DNA of 64,000 nucleotides from Streptomyces sannanensis (GCF_039536205.1 NZ_BAAAYL010000001.1:5828001-5892000), one strand, 5' to 3'. Counted from the stretch's first letter, positions 25,919-34,639 are shown. Translations and numbers: made by a program. The notes: generated by a model not told the origin, from the sequence alone.

Positions 25919-26371
25919 TCAGCGCCAGAACTCATCGACGGCGCGCTGGTCGGCGTTGAAGATCGCGATCGCCGTGACACGGTTCTCCTCGACGGTGACC
26001 AGGTGCATCGTGTGGTTGGTCAGGGGCCGGCGGCCGGGGCGGCCGGCACGGGAGACGCCGTACACAGCCACGTACCGTTCGCCGGCCATGATGTCGATGA
26101 CGTCGGTGTGCGTGCCGCCGGGTGCGATATCGGCGGCCGCCCGGGTGAACCGGGCCAGGCCGGTGGTGCCGTGATACGCGCCGGACAGCGGGTTGGCGCC
26201 CGGTACCCACAGGTCCGCGTCCGGGTGGATGAGTGTGTTGATGGTCGCGGTGTCGCCGCGGGAGATGGCGGCGTACAGCCTGGCCACCACCTCACGCGGC
26301 GTGACGCCGCCGGGCCTGGTGCTGGGAACGTTGTCCACGACTGTCCTCGGGCTTTCTTCGGCGCCGGTCAC
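25919..26371 (-). CDS. SnoaL/NTF2-like protein
   Basis: A 150-residue protein of the NTF2 fold. Key pattern: VVARLYAAISRGDTATINTL, then HPDADLWVPG, YHGTTGLARF and the C-terminal strands VTAIAIFNADQRAVDEFW. Such proteins bind small hydrophobic molecules or act as cyclases or isomerases; the substrate is unknown. The GTG start overlaps the stop of the preceding 47-residue membrane peptide as GTGA. It is the last gene of the ABC-TetR operon. Confidence 0.8.
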   Translation of the reverse strand: MTGAEESPRTVVDNVPSTRPGGVTPREVVARLYAAISRGDTATINTLIHPDADLWVPGANPLSGAYHGTTGLARFTRAAADIAPGGTHTDVIDIMAGERYVAVYGVSRAGRPGRRPLTNHTMHLVTVEENRVTAIAIFNADQRAVDEFWR

Positions 26372-26511
26372 TCAGGTGGTAGTACGCCGGCCACATGCAG
26401 GGTCAGGCCGATGGCCACCACGACAACGGCGGTTATCACGATCAGCACGATGCGGCGCCGGCTCATCCGGCGGTTGGCCCGGTACGGGGTGGGCTCTGAG
26501 GGCGTGTTCAT
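26368..26511 (-). CDS. Small single-pass membrane peptide (47 aa)
   Basis: A 47-residue peptide with a basic N-terminal half (PYRANRRMSRRR) and one transmembrane helix (IVLIVITAVVVVAIGLTLHV), predicted with its N-terminus in the cytoplasm. AAGGGG lies six bases before the ATG. It sits between the TetR gene and the NTF2-like gene in an operon with tight overlaps, which supports it being real. It may be an accessory subunit of the ABC exporter (inference). Confidence 0.65.
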   Translation of the reverse strand: MNTPSEPTPYRANRRMSRRRIVLIVITAVVVVAIGLTLHVAGVLPPE

Positions 26512-26531
26512 CGGTTTCCCCTTCATCGGCG

Positions 26532-27140
26532 TCAGCGCGCGACGGCGATCGCCGCGGCGGTGGCGGTGAGGATCTGTTCCAGTTCGGGGCGGGCGGGTCG
26601 TGGCCATGCCTCGCCGGCGACCAGCAGGTTGTGCAGCGCACCGGCGATCAGGAATCCGAAGGCGTGTTCGTCGATATGGGGTGCGACGCGGTCGGCTTGC
26701 TTCTCCGCGGCGAGATAGCGCGACAGGACGACAGGCAGGGCGCCCGGGCTCATACCGGCGTCGTGGGCGGTGGCGGTGACCGATTGCCGCAGCGCCTTGT
26801 CGGAGAGCAGTTCTTCGGTGAGCGCAACCGCCGGCGAGTCCAGGAAGGCCTCGGCGAACCACATGAGGTTACCGGCGACGGTCGCGGTGCCGGCCCGCTC
26901 GACCAGTTCGTCGCAGGTCGCTCGCAGCTTCTCCACTTCGATGTGGACGATCGCGGCGACGATTTCGCGTCGATCGGTGAAGATCTTGTAGGGCAGGCCG
27001 ACGGAGTAGCCTGCCTCGGTGGCCAGCGCCCGCATGGTCAGGGCGGCTGCCCCGTCGCGGGCGATCAGCCGACGGGCGTGCTCGATGAGCGAGGACCGTA
27101 GCTGCAGGGTCGTTTCGGTACTGCGCTTAGCCGGTGACAT
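26532..27140 (-). CDS. TetR/AcrR-family regulator
   Basis: A 202-residue TetR protein. The N-terminal helix-turn-helix region is ALTMRALATEAGYSVGLPYK followed by IFTDRREIVAAIV, and the C-terminal ligand-binding helices are unconserved. ATG 27140 has GGTGGAG upstream and lies inside the end of the ABC permease gene (overlap of 14 bp). It is the third gene of the operon and is the best candidate for the protein binding the double palindrome in the operon promoter at 28793-28833. Confidence 0.88.
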   Translation of the reverse strand: MSPAKRSTETTLQLRSSLIEHARRLIARDGAAALTMRALATEAGYSVGLPYKIFTDRREIVAAIVHIEVEKLRATCDELVERAGTATVAGNLMWFAEAFLDSPAVALTEELLSDKALRQSVTATAHDAGMSPGALPVVLSRYLAAEKQADRVAPHIDEHAFGFLIAGALHNLLVAGEAWPRPARPELEQILTATAAAIAVAR

Positions 27141-27867
27141 CGTCACGCTCCACCAGACGTACCCCGGCGGCCAGGGCGACGGCGATGACCCCGAGCAGGA
27201 CAGCGGTGGCGGCACCCGCCGGCAGCAGATGCTCGGCGGGCTGGCGGCGCAGGCTCAGCGACGCGATCCCCGGCAGCCACCGGAAGACCTTCGGTGCCGC
27301 GGCGAACAGCGCCGGCTCGACCAGGACCGTCCAGGCCAGGGCGCCGACGATGGCCGGGACCGGCCGTCGGACGATCGCCCCGACCGCCACACCGAGGACT
27401 CCGAACAGAGCGGCGACCACGACACACCCGATCAGGGTCAGCCACACCGCGGATCGGTCGAACGGCAACGTGAGGCCTTTGGTCCGGTACCAGCCCCAGG
27501 CGGTCGCGGTCGCCGCCACGGCGGCGGCCGTCCCGTAGACCGTCCCGATCCCCAGGTGGACGACCGTCTTGACAGTCACCACGCGCCACCGACGCGGCGT
27601 GCTCAGGAAGGCCTGGCTGATCTGCCCGAAACGCCACTCGCCGGCCATGCCGATGATTCCGGCCACCAGCACGAGGACCGCGCCGCCGGCCGCACCGTGC
27701 AGCGCCGCCCGGATCTGGTGATCGTCGAGCAGGTCGACCGGCTTCCCGTCGACGGCGATCAGCGGCGCGAGGGTACCCAGAACCCCGATGGCGACGGTAC
27801 TCATCAGCAACCACCACGTCACAGGCGTGGAGCGCACCTTGCGCAGTTCGGCTCGGAAGAGATTCAT
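27127..27867 (-). CDS. ABC-2 type permease
   Basis: A 246-residue membrane protein with six hydrophobic helices, the first after an N-terminal FRAELRKVRSTPVTWWL segment typical of ABC-2 exporters that partner with a separate ATPase. It forms the transport channel with the ATPase encoded just upstream, whose stop overlaps this start as ATGA. Substrate unknown; drug or antimicrobial peptide export is common for this arrangement. Confidence 0.87.
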   Translation of the reverse strand: MNLFRAELRKVRSTPVTWWLLMSTVAIGVLGTLAPLIAVDGKPVDLLDDHQIRAALHGAAGGAVLVLVAGIIGMAGEWRFGQISQAFLSTPRRWRVVTVKTVVHLGIGTVYGTAAAVAATATAWGWYRTKGLTLPFDRSAVWLTLIGCVVVAALFGVLGVAVGAIVRRPVPAIVGALAWTVLVEPALFAAAPKVFRWLPGIASLSLRRQPAEHLLPAGAATAVLLGVIAVALAAGVRLVERDDVTG

Positions 27868-28802
27868 GACCCCGCACCATTCGACTCGTCGTACGCCCGG
27901 TCCGTCATCGATCCCGCCAGCCCGAAGTACACATCTTCGAAACTGCTGGACCGCTGGGTCAGCCAATGGACCGGACCGGCACCGACGGCGGCCGCGATCT
28001 CGCCCACCTCGCGGGTCCCGATGCCCTCGACGAGCAGGGTGTCGCCCTCTGCAACGATCTTCAGCTGACGGGCCCGCAACTCTCGCACCAGCGGCGCCGG
28101 GTCGGCGCAGCGCACCTCCACCACGGGTGCTTGTTCGGCCAACAGGTCGTCGAGTGTGGTGTCGGCGACCAGCCGACCCCGGTCGATGATCACGACCCGG
28201 TGGGCGACCTCCGCCAGCTCGGACAGCAGGTGGCTGGAGACCAGCAGCGCCCTGCCCTCCTCGGCCAGTCGGCGCAGCAGATCGCGAACCCACAGGATGC
28301 CGGGCGGATCAAGGCCGTTGACCGGTTCGTCGAGAATCAGGAATCCGGGGTCCCCCAGCAGCGCCCCGGCCAGAGCCAGCCGTTGCAGCATTCCCATCGA
28401 GAAACCGTCCACCCTTCGGTGGGCTTGCTCGGTCAACTCCACCAGGTCCAGGACCTCTTCGACCCGCCGACGCGGCAGACCGCCGGCTGTTGCCATGATC
28501 GTCAGATGGGTACGGGCCGAGTGTCCCGGGTGGGCGCCGGGCCCGTCGACGACCGCACCGACCTCCCGGCGCGGCTGCGTCAGTTCCCGGTACGGTCGCC
28601 CGTTCACCCAGGCCGTGCCGGCCGACGGCGCGACCAGACCGAGCAGCATCCGCATCGTCGTCGTCTTACCGGCACCGTTGGCTCCCACGAACCCGGTGAT
28701 CGTGCCCGCCGGGACCTCGAAGGAGACGTCATCGACGACTGTCCGTTGATCAAAAACCTTGGACAGGGAGCGGCAGGTAATCGCTCCTGTTCGTGAACCC
28801 AT
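27864..28802 (-). CDS. ABC transporter ATP-binding protein
   Basis: A 312-residue ATPase with Walker A GANGAGKTT, a signature loop FSMGMLQRLALAGALLG in place of the canonical LSGGQ, Walker B FLILDEPVNGLD and the switch histidine in LLVSSHLL. It belongs to the drug/bacteriocin exporter type with a C-terminal domain of about 90 residues. ATG 28802 is chosen because the promoter at 28810-28838 puts transcription start at about this base, making the mRNA leaderless; GTG 28808 is in the same frame. It heads a five-gene operon. Confidence 0.88.
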   Translation of the reverse strand: MGSRTGAITCRSLSKVFDQRTVVDDVSFEVPAGTITGFVGANGAGKTTTMRMLLGLVAPSAGTAWVNGRPYRELTQPRREVGAVVDGPGAHPGHSARTHLTIMATAGGLPRRRVEEVLDLVELTEQAHRRVDGFSMGMLQRLALAGALLGDPGFLILDEPVNGLDPPGILWVRDLLRRLAEEGRALLVSSHLLSELAEVAHRVVIIDRGRLVADTTLDDLLAEQAPVVEVRCADPAPLVRELRARQLKIVAEGDTLLVEGIGTREVGEIAAAVGAGPVHWLTQRSSSFEDVYFGLAGSMTDRAYDESNGAGS

Positions 28803-28838
28803 GTTCACGAAAGTAGCGTGAACATGGGTTCACGACAA
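28793..28838 (-). promoter_or_regulatory. Promoter with paired palindromic operators for the ABC-TetR operon
   Basis: Two 16-bp palindromes, GTGAACCCATGTTCAC (28793-28808) and GTGAACATGGGTTCAC (28818-28833), are exact reverse complements of each other, nine bases apart. Each is itself GTGAAC-N4-GTTCAC. On the minus strand a -35 like TTGTCG (28838-28833) and a -10 like TACTTT (28815-28810) have a 17-bp spacer. One palindrome fills that spacer and the other covers the start site and start codon. Binding by the operon's TetR would block transcription. Confidence 0.8.
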
Positions 28839-29145
28839 GGGTGCAAGCGTCATTTCTGTACGAGCCACGTGCCCGCCCGACCATCGGCTGGCATCGTCTG
28901 TCTCGCGTACCGCCGCGACCGGCTCGACCCGCCCGCCGCGCTCGTTGTCAATGCCTTCGCTGTGCCGCCCCTGACCGGGAACTCAGCAGCGCCTGACGCT
29001 CACGCAGGAACGGTCGCATGCGCACTGCCGGCGGCTGCCGCGATGCATCCTGGACCGCCTGGCCGACGTCACCGGCCCTGGGTACCTGGTGCCCGACAGG
29101 CCGGTGGTCGGGATCGTCAGCAGCAGCCGACAGGAACGGAAGCGG
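28839..29145. other. 307-bp region without a convincing gene
   Basis: Open frames exist on both strands but none has a good start site or recognised family. A short plus-strand stretch near 29040-29140 (RCILDRLADVTGPGYLVPDR) looks protein-like and could be a worn gene remnant; this is uncertain. Confidence 0.4.
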
Positions 29146-29616
29146 TCAGTGGGACACCGGATCCAACTGCCACCACTGGCCGGGGGAGTCGGTGTCCTCC
29201 CACTGCCGGACGTTCGCGCCGTCGGCCGTGCTGCCGTCCGCGACCTCCAGCAGCAGGCCGCTGACATGGCTGACCAGCGACACCCGGCCCGGTGCGTCCA
29301 GGTGCCGCTCGATCAGCCACTCCTGGGCGCCGAAGTTGTTGGCCTTCCACTGCTGGACGTTCGCACCGTTCTCGGTCGACGCGCCCGTCACGTCCAGCCG
29401 TTTGCCGCTGTTCGCGTTCACCAGGTGGTACAGGCCGGCGCCGGGGTGGACCGGGGAGACGTGCCACTGCTGGGCGCGGGAGCCGGTGTCCTTGCCCTGC
29501 TGGACGTTGGCGCCGCTGCCCTTCTTTTCGCCGTACACCTCGAGGAGGAGCCCGCTGCCGACGTTGCGCAGCAGATAGAGCCCCTCCTCGACAGGTGTCG
29601 TTGCCCCCTCGGTCAT
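29146..29616 (-). CDS. Ricin B-type beta-trefoil lectin protein
   Basis: A 156-residue protein made of three beta-trefoil repeats, each ending in a QxW-like motif (RAQQWHV, GAQEWLI, GQWWQL) and each with an LEV or LDV strand and a GANVQQW/GANVRQW turn. Such modules bind galactose-type sugars. No signal peptide is seen, so as annotated it would be cytoplasmic, which is unusual for a lectin. ATG follows the AKR stop by three bases; the two are co-transcribed and the lectin lacks its own strong ribosome site. Confidence 0.82.
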   Translation of the reverse strand: MTEGATTPVEEGLYLLRNVGSGLLLEVYGEKKGSGANVQQGKDTGSRAQQWHVSPVHPGAGLYHLVNANSGKRLDVTGASTENGANVQQWKANNFGAQEWLIERHLDAPGRVSLVSHVSGLLLEVADGSTADGANVRQWEDTDSPGQWWQLDPVSH

Positions 29617-29619
29617 GTG

Positions 29620-30450
29620 TCAGGCGCCGAAGACGGCCGGGTCCGGGCCGAGGCGGCGGCCCTCGTCGAGGGCGGCGAAGGCGGCCAGGTCGTCGGCGTC
29701 CAGCTCGAAGTCGAAGACGTCGATGTTCTCCTTGATCCGGGACGGGGTCACGGACTTGGGGATCACCACATTCCCGGTCTGGATGTGCCAGCGCAGCACG
29801 ACCTGCGCGGGGGTCCTGTCGTGCTTACGGGCGACGGCGACGATCGTCGGCACCTCCAGCAGGCCCCGGCCCTGGCCGAGCGGGGACCAGGCCTCGGTCG
29901 CGATGCCGTGCGCGGCGTGGAACTCACGGGCGGCGGACTGCTGGAGCTGCGGGTGCAGCTCGATCTGGTTGACGGCGGGGACCACGGAGGTCTCGCCGAT
30001 CAGCCGCTCCAGGTGCGGGGTCAGGAAGTTGGAGACGCCGATCGCCTTGGCGCGGCCGTCCGCGTGGATCTTCTCAAGGGCCTTGTACGTGTCCACGTAC
30101 GTGCCCTTGGCGGGCACCGGCCAGTGGATCAGGTACAGGTCGACGTAGTCGAGGCCCAGCTTCTCCAGCGAGGCGTCGAAGGCGCGCAGCGTGGAGTCGT
30201 ACCCCTGATCGCTGTTCCACAGCTTGGTGGTGACGAACAGCTCCTCGCGGGGGAGGCCCGAGGCGGCGATGGCCTTCCCTGTGCCTGTTTCGTTCTCGTA
30301 GATCGCCGCGGTGTCGATGCTGCGGTACCCGGCCTCCAGGGCGGTGCCGACCGCCTTCGCCGCCTCGTTGTCCGGCACCTGCCAGACGCCGAATCCGAGC
30401 TGCGGCATCTCGACGCCGTTGTTCAGGGTGATGGAGGGAACCTTGCTCAC
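29620..30450 (-). CDS. Aldo/keto reductase (2,5-diketo-gluconate reductase-like)
   Basis: A 276-residue TIM-barrel NADPH oxidoreductase. The catalytic tetrad is visible as SIDTAAIYENE (Asp, Tyr), VTTKLWN (Lys) and LIHWPVP (His). The cofactor region is VIPKSVTPSRIKEN. It reduces aldehydes, ketones or keto-sugars. The start is GTG with AAGGA about 11 bases before it. It sits downstream of the MFS exporter on the same strand, with the lectin gene following it. Confidence 0.92.
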   Translation of the reverse strand: MSKVPSITLNNGVEMPQLGFGVWQVPDNEAAKAVGTALEAGYRSIDTAAIYENETGTGKAIAASGLPREELFVTTKLWNSDQGYDSTLRAFDASLEKLGLDYVDLYLIHWPVPAKGTYVDTYKALEKIHADGRAKAIGVSNFLTPHLERLIGETSVVPAVNQIELHPQLQQSAAREFHAAHGIATEAWSPLGQGRGLLEVPTIVAVARKHDRTPAQVVLRWHIQTGNVVIPKSVTPSRIKENIDVFDFELDADDLAAFAALDEGRRLGPDPAVFGA

Positions 30451-30465
30451 GAGCAGTCGAGTCCT

Positions 30466-32004
30466 TCACTTGGTTGGTCGGTCGCGTTCGCCAACATCAA
30501 CGATCAGGCCTCCGGACGCATTCCCGAGGTGAGCGTTCCCGGCCGCCAGGTCGGCGCGGGCCGACGTGCGGACGAAGGCCAGCACCGCCAGCCCGGCCAG
30601 CACCCCCGTGACCCCCGCGGCCAGCGCGGCGGCGTTCAGCCCCGAGGCGAACGCCGTGTGCAGTGTCCCGTCCGGAACCCGGCCGGCCAGCTGCCGCGCC
30701 GCACCTCCCGCGAGCGCCCGCGCGGCCGCTGCGGGGGCGTCGGTGGAGCCGACGAGCGAGTGCTCCATCCGTGAGGTGGCGACGGCCCCGAAGACCGCGA
30801 CGCCCAGTGCGAACCCGAGCTGACGGAACGTACCGACCGCACCGCCCGCCATGCCGGCGTTCCGCGGCGGCACGCACGCCAGGGCCGCCGCGGAGATGCC
30901 CTGCGACACCAGCCCCACGCCCGCACCGGTCACCAGGAGCCCCGGCACCAGGGCCGGCCATCCCGAGTCCGGGCCCAGTGCCCCCTGCGCCAGCACCCCG
31001 CCCCCGACGAGCAGCAGCCCTCCGCCGATCACCAGCCGCGGCGGGGCGTCGTGCAGCAGCCGGCCCGAGACGGCCGCCACCACGAACGACGTCGCCGCGA
31101 GCGGCAGCAGGGCCAGCCCCGCCCCCACCGGGCTCAGCCCGAGCAGTGTCTGCAGCCAGATCGACGTGTACGGGAGCACCCCGAAGGCGGCCGCGTTGAA
31201 CGCCAGTGCCCCGGCCATGACGGAGACGAAGGAACGGCGCCGGAACAGTGAGAGATCGATCAGCGGATGCACGGCCCGCCGCTCGGCCACCACGAAGGCG
31301 CACAGTGCCGCGGCCGAGACCGCGAAGGCCGCGGCGGTCTGCGCCGACTCCCACCCCACGACGCCCACCCGGACCACCGCGAACGTCGCCGCCCCCGCGC
31401 ACACCGCGAACGCCGCCATGCCCGCCCAGTCGATGCGCCGGGCACCCCGATGCGCGGACTCGGTCACCGTCCGAAGCGTGATCCACAGGGCTACAGCGCT
31501 CACCGGCAGATTGGCGAAGAAGATCCACCGCCAGTCCAGATGCTCGGTCAGCACACCGCCCAGCACCGGACCGAGCGCCGCGGACGCCCCCGCGACGGCA
31601 CCCCACACGCCGAACGCCAGCGACCGGTCCCGCCCCCGATAGGCCGCACCGAGCAGCGACAGCGACGTCGCGAACATCGCGGCCCCGCCGACTCCTTGTA
31701 CGGCCCGCATCGTGTTGAGCACCGCCGGGCCGGTCGCCAGTCCGCAGGCCAGTGATGCCGTCGCGAACAACCCGGTGCCCGCCAGATACAGCCTGCGCCG
31801 GCCGACCACATCGGCCGCGGCGCCCGCCCCCAGCAGCAGGGCGGCCATCGCCAGCGCATAGGCGTCGATCACCCACTGCATGTCGGAGAGCGAGGCCCCC
31901 AGCGCGCCCCCGATCTCCGGCAGCGCGACCACCACGATCGTCACGTCGACCAGCAGCATGAAGGTCCCCAGACACACCGCGACCAGCGGTCCCCACTTGC
32001 GCAT
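30466..32004 (-). CDS. MFS drug efflux transporter (DHA2/EmrB-QacA type)
   Basis: A 512-residue membrane protein with about 14 hydrophobic helices. The first has the DHA2 pattern FMLLVDVTIVVVALPEIG, followed by LQWVIDAY-like MQWVIDAYALAMAALLL, the loop GRRRLYLAG, and motif C AALGPVLGGVLTEHLDWRWI. It exports drugs with proton antiport. ATG 32004 has GAGGAGG five bases upstream; earlier starts in frame lack this. It is divergent from the region leading to the LysR gene end and followed by the AKR gene. Confidence 0.92.
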   Translation of the reverse strand: MRKWGPLVAVCLGTFMLLVDVTIVVVALPEIGGALGASLSDMQWVIDAYALAMAALLLGAGAAADVVGRRRLYLAGTGLFATASLACGLATGPAVLNTMRAVQGVGGAAMFATSLSLLGAAYRGRDRSLAFGVWGAVAGASAALGPVLGGVLTEHLDWRWIFFANLPVSAVALWITLRTVTESAHRGARRIDWAGMAAFAVCAGAATFAVVRVGVVGWESAQTAAAFAVSAAALCAFVVAERRAVHPLIDLSLFRRRSFVSVMAGALAFNAAAFGVLPYTSIWLQTLLGLSPVGAGLALLPLAATSFVVAAVSGRLLHDAPPRLVIGGGLLLVGGGVLAQGALGPDSGWPALVPGLLVTGAGVGLVSQGISAAALACVPPRNAGMAGGAVGTFRQLGFALGVAVFGAVATSRMEHSLVGSTDAPAAAARALAGGAARQLAGRVPDGTLHTAFASGLNAAALAAGVTGVLAGLAVLAFVRTSARADLAAGNAHLGNASGGLIVDVGERDRPTK

Positions 32005-32136
32005 CGCATCCTCCTCGGCAGCGTTTCCACGGCCTCCGTACGGCATCGGTGAGCCGATCATCGGCTGCCGTGCGCTCCGGGGACCGACGGCCGCGCCTCC
32101 TTCAGCCGGATGGCCGCGGCCGGTACGCCGCCGGCG

Positions 32137-33012
32137 TCAGCCGTCGTGCCGGGGCTGCAGGCCGTCGCCCGCCGAAAGGATTGCCGCCGCCAGGGCGTCC
32201 GCCGCGTCCTGGACCGCGGCGCTGCGCGTCCGGCCATGGAGGAGGACGAAGTCCACGCTGCCCAGCTCCGGCAGGCCCGTCCGGGCAGGGACCGGGGACA
32301 GGCCCGGCGGGATCAGTCCGCGTGTGTGGGCCATGACGCCCAGTCCCGCCCGGGCCGCCGCGATCAGGCCGCTGAGGCTGCCGCTGGTGCAGGCGATCCG
32401 CCACGGCCGGCCGTGCTCCTCCAGTACCTCCAGGGCGCGGGCGCGGGTGATCGCGGGCGGCGGGAAGAGGATCAGCGGCACCGGGCGGTCCGGATCGAGC
32501 CGCAATTGCGGGGCGCCGATCCAGGTGAGGGCGTCCCGCCAGACCAGCTCGCCATGGGTGCTGCCCGGCGGCCGCTTGGCGAGGACCAGATCGAACCGGC
32601 CCGACTCCAGCCGCCGGTGCAGGATGCCGGAGAGCTCGACGTTCAGCTCCAGATCCACCTCGGGGTGCTCGCGGCGGAACGCCTGGAGGATCTCCGGCAG
32701 CCGGGTCAGTACGAAGTCCTCGGACGCGCCGAAGCGCAGCCGTCCGCGCAGCCGGGTGCCGGTGAAGTAGGCGGCCGCGCGCTCGTGCGCGGCCAGGATC
32801 GTACGGGCGAAGCCCAGCATCGCCTCGCCGTCCTCGGTCAGCTCCACGCTGTGCGTGTCACGGCTGAACAGCCGCCGGCCCGTCGCGTCCTCCAGGCGCC
32901 GCACATGCTGGCTGACCGTGGACTGGCGCAGGCCCAGCCGTCGGGCTGCGCGCGTGAAGCTCAGCGTCTGGGCGACGGCGAGGAAGGTGCGCAGCTGAGC
33001 CGGGTCGTACAC
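32137..33012 (-). CDS. LysR-family transcriptional regulator
   Basis: A 291-residue regulator with helix-turn-helix ARRLGLRQSTVSQHVRRLED and a C-terminal effector domain beginning RLRFGASEDFVLTRLPEIL. The start is GTG with only weak ribosome-site signal. It is divergent from the bile-acid-symporter-type gene at 33106 and close to the MFS gene on the same strand. By LysR convention the divergent transporter is its likeliest target. Confidence 0.88.
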   Translation of the reverse strand: MYDPAQLRTFLAVAQTLSFTRAARRLGLRQSTVSQHVRRLEDATGRRLFSRDTHSVELTEDGEAMLGFARTILAAHERAAAYFTGTRLRGRLRFGASEDFVLTRLPEILQAFRREHPEVDLELNVELSGILHRRLESGRFDLVLAKRPPGSTHGELVWRDALTWIGAPQLRLDPDRPVPLILFPPPAITRARALEVLEEHGRPWRIACTSGSLSGLIAAARAGLGVMAHTRGLIPPGLSPVPARTGLPELGSVDFVLLHGRTRSAAVQDAADALAAAILSAGDGLQPRHDG

Positions 33013-33105
33013 GACATCCAGGCTATCGCCTATCGCCGATCGTGATGACAGTCAGAACGGTATACGCGTTTCCCGATGGCTGTGCCGCGGCGGAGGATGA
33101 GGCAC

Positions 33106-34131
33106 ATGAGCACCCGTACTCCCCGCTTGCCCTCCTGGCTGCCGGTCGACCCATACATCCTGGCCCTGATCGGCACGGTGGTCCTCGCGGCCGTGCTCCC
33201 GGCCTCGGGAGGGGCCGCGCGGGGTGTCGAGAGGGCGGCGACGGGTGCCGTCGCCCTGCTGTTCTTCCTCTACGGGGCGCGTATGTCGACCCGGGAGGCG
33301 CTCGACGGACTACGCCACTGGCGGCTCCACCTCACCGTGCTGGCCTGCACCTTCGTGGTCTTCCCGCTGCTCGGCCTGGCCGCACGTGGGCTCGTCCCGT
33401 ACGTCCTGACTCCCCAGCTCTACAGCGGTTTCCTCTTCCTCTGCCTGGTGCCGTCGACGATCCAGTCCTCGATCGCCTTCACCTCGATCGCCCGGGGCAA
33501 TGTGCCGGCCGCGATCTGCGCCGGGTCCTTCTCCAGCCTCGCGGGCATCGTCCTCACGCCGCTGCTGGCCGCGCTGCTCCTCGGCGACAGCGCGGGCGGC
33601 TTCTCGGCGGACTCGCTGCTGAAGATCGTGGTGCAGCTGCTGGTGCCGTTCCTGGCGGGGCAGCTGCTGCGCCGCCGGCTTTCCGGCGCCCTGTCCCGGC
33701 ACAGGAAGGCCCTCGGCTACGTGGACCGGGGCTCGATCCTGCTCGTGGTCTACGCCGCCTTCAGCGAGGGCATGGTCCAGGGCGTCTGGCACCGGGTGAG
33801 CCCGGCCCGCCTCGGCGCGCTGCTCGGCGTCGAGGCGGTGCTGCTGGCCGCCATGATGACGCTGACCTGGTACGGAGCCGGGCGGCTGGGCTTCGCCAGG
33901 GAGGACCGGATCGCGATCCAGTTCGCCGGTTCGAAGAAGGGCCTGGCGGCCGGGCTGCCCATGGCGACGGTGCTCTTCGGCGCGCAGGCGAGCCTCGCGG
34001 TACTTCCGCTGATGCTGTTCCACCAGATGCAGCTGATGGTGTGCGCGGTCATCGCGAGGCGTCGCGCGGCCGATCCCCCGGCGCCGGTGAAGGAGAAGAA
34101 GATCACCGGGGTCGATAGCGTGTCGCGGTGA
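33106..34131 (+). CDS. SBF-like (bile acid:sodium symporter-type) transporter
   Basis: A 341-residue membrane protein with about ten hydrophobic helices. Family features include VALLFFLYGARMS, the conserved CLVPSTIQSSIAFTSIARGN crossover region and the second crossover AGSKKGLAAGLPMATVLFG. Related proteins carry organic anions; the substrate is unknown. ATG 33106 has GGAGG nine bases upstream. Its stop overlaps the next gene as GTGA. Confidence 0.88.
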   Translation: MSTRTPRLPSWLPVDPYILALIGTVVLAAVLPASGGAARGVERAATGAVALLFFLYGARMSTREALDGLRHWRLHLTVLACTFVVFPLLGLAARGLVPYVLTPQLYSGFLFLCLVPSTIQSSIAFTSIARGNVPAAICAGSFSSLAGIVLTPLLAALLLGDSAGGFSADSLLKIVVQLLVPFLAGQLLRRRLSGALSRHRKALGYVDRGSILLVVYAAFSEGMVQGVWHRVSPARLGALLGVEAVLLAAMMTLTWYGAGRLGFAREDRIAIQFAGSKKGLAAGLPMATVLFGAQASLAVLPLMLFHQMQLMVCAVIARRRAADPPAPVKEKKITGVDSVSR

Positions 34132-34586
34132 CCTCGTCCCGGATACTCCCTCAGCTACCTCCCCCAGCTACCGCTAGGGGTACCCCCAGCGGTGCCCCCA
34201 CCACCGCGCCACGCCCCTGCACCCTGGTCGTCTGCCGAGGCTGCTGCTGCGGAAACGCCCGCAAGAACCCCGGCACCGATCACCAGTGGCAGCTGGAACG
34301 GCTCCGGGCGGCCGCAGCGGCGTCCGGTGGCCGGCTCGCCGTCCGTACCACCGACTGCCTCGGGCCGTGCGGACAGGCGAACGTGATCGTGGTCCAGCCC
34401 TCCATGGAGGGCCGCCGCCGGGGCGGCAGGCCTGTCTGGATCGGCTGGGCACTGGACGACGACGCCACGGACGACATCCTGGCCTGGGCCGAGGCAGGCG
34501 GGCCGGGCATGGCGAAGCCCTCGGCAACCCTGGAACTCCAGCTGATCCCGCCACCGTCGGACGCCCGTCGCCGCGCGCGCCGCTGA
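34128..34586 (+). CDS. Thioredoxin-like [2Fe-2S] ferredoxin
   Basis: A 152-residue protein with the cysteine pattern of thioredoxin-like ferredoxins: CTLVVCRGCCCGNARKNPG, then RTTDCLGPCGQANVIVVQP. The core starts about 30 residues in. The only in-frame start is GTG 34128, overlapping the previous stop, so the first 30 residues (Pro-rich, low complexity) are encoded partly by the hairpin repeat at 34161-34180. It would carry electrons for an unidentified partner. Confidence 0.82.
   Translation: MTSSRILPQLPPPATARGTPSGAPTTAPRPCTLVVCRGCCCGNARKNPGTDHQWQLERLRAAAAASGGRLAVRTTDCLGPCGQANVIVVQPSMEGRRRGGRPVWIGWALDDDATDDILAWAEAGGPGMAKPSATLELQLIPPPSDARRRARR
34161..34180. repeat. Dispersed hairpin repeat, copy 3, inside a coding region
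   Basis: CCCCCAGCTACCGCTAGGGG differs by one base from copies 1 and 2, and its flanks (CAGCTACCT before it) also match copy 1. It lies within the first 20 codons of the ferredoxin gene, in frame. Confidence 0.75.
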
Positions 34587-34639
34587 GGTGACGGGCGGCG
34601 GCGGGGATCAGGAGCGAAGCTCCTCGAGTTCGGGAGCGG

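Noticed and set aside
28818..29264. Plus-strand frame of 148 codons starting in the TetR operator
   Set aside because: It begins in the operator, overlaps the ricin-type gene antisense and has no recognisable protein features.
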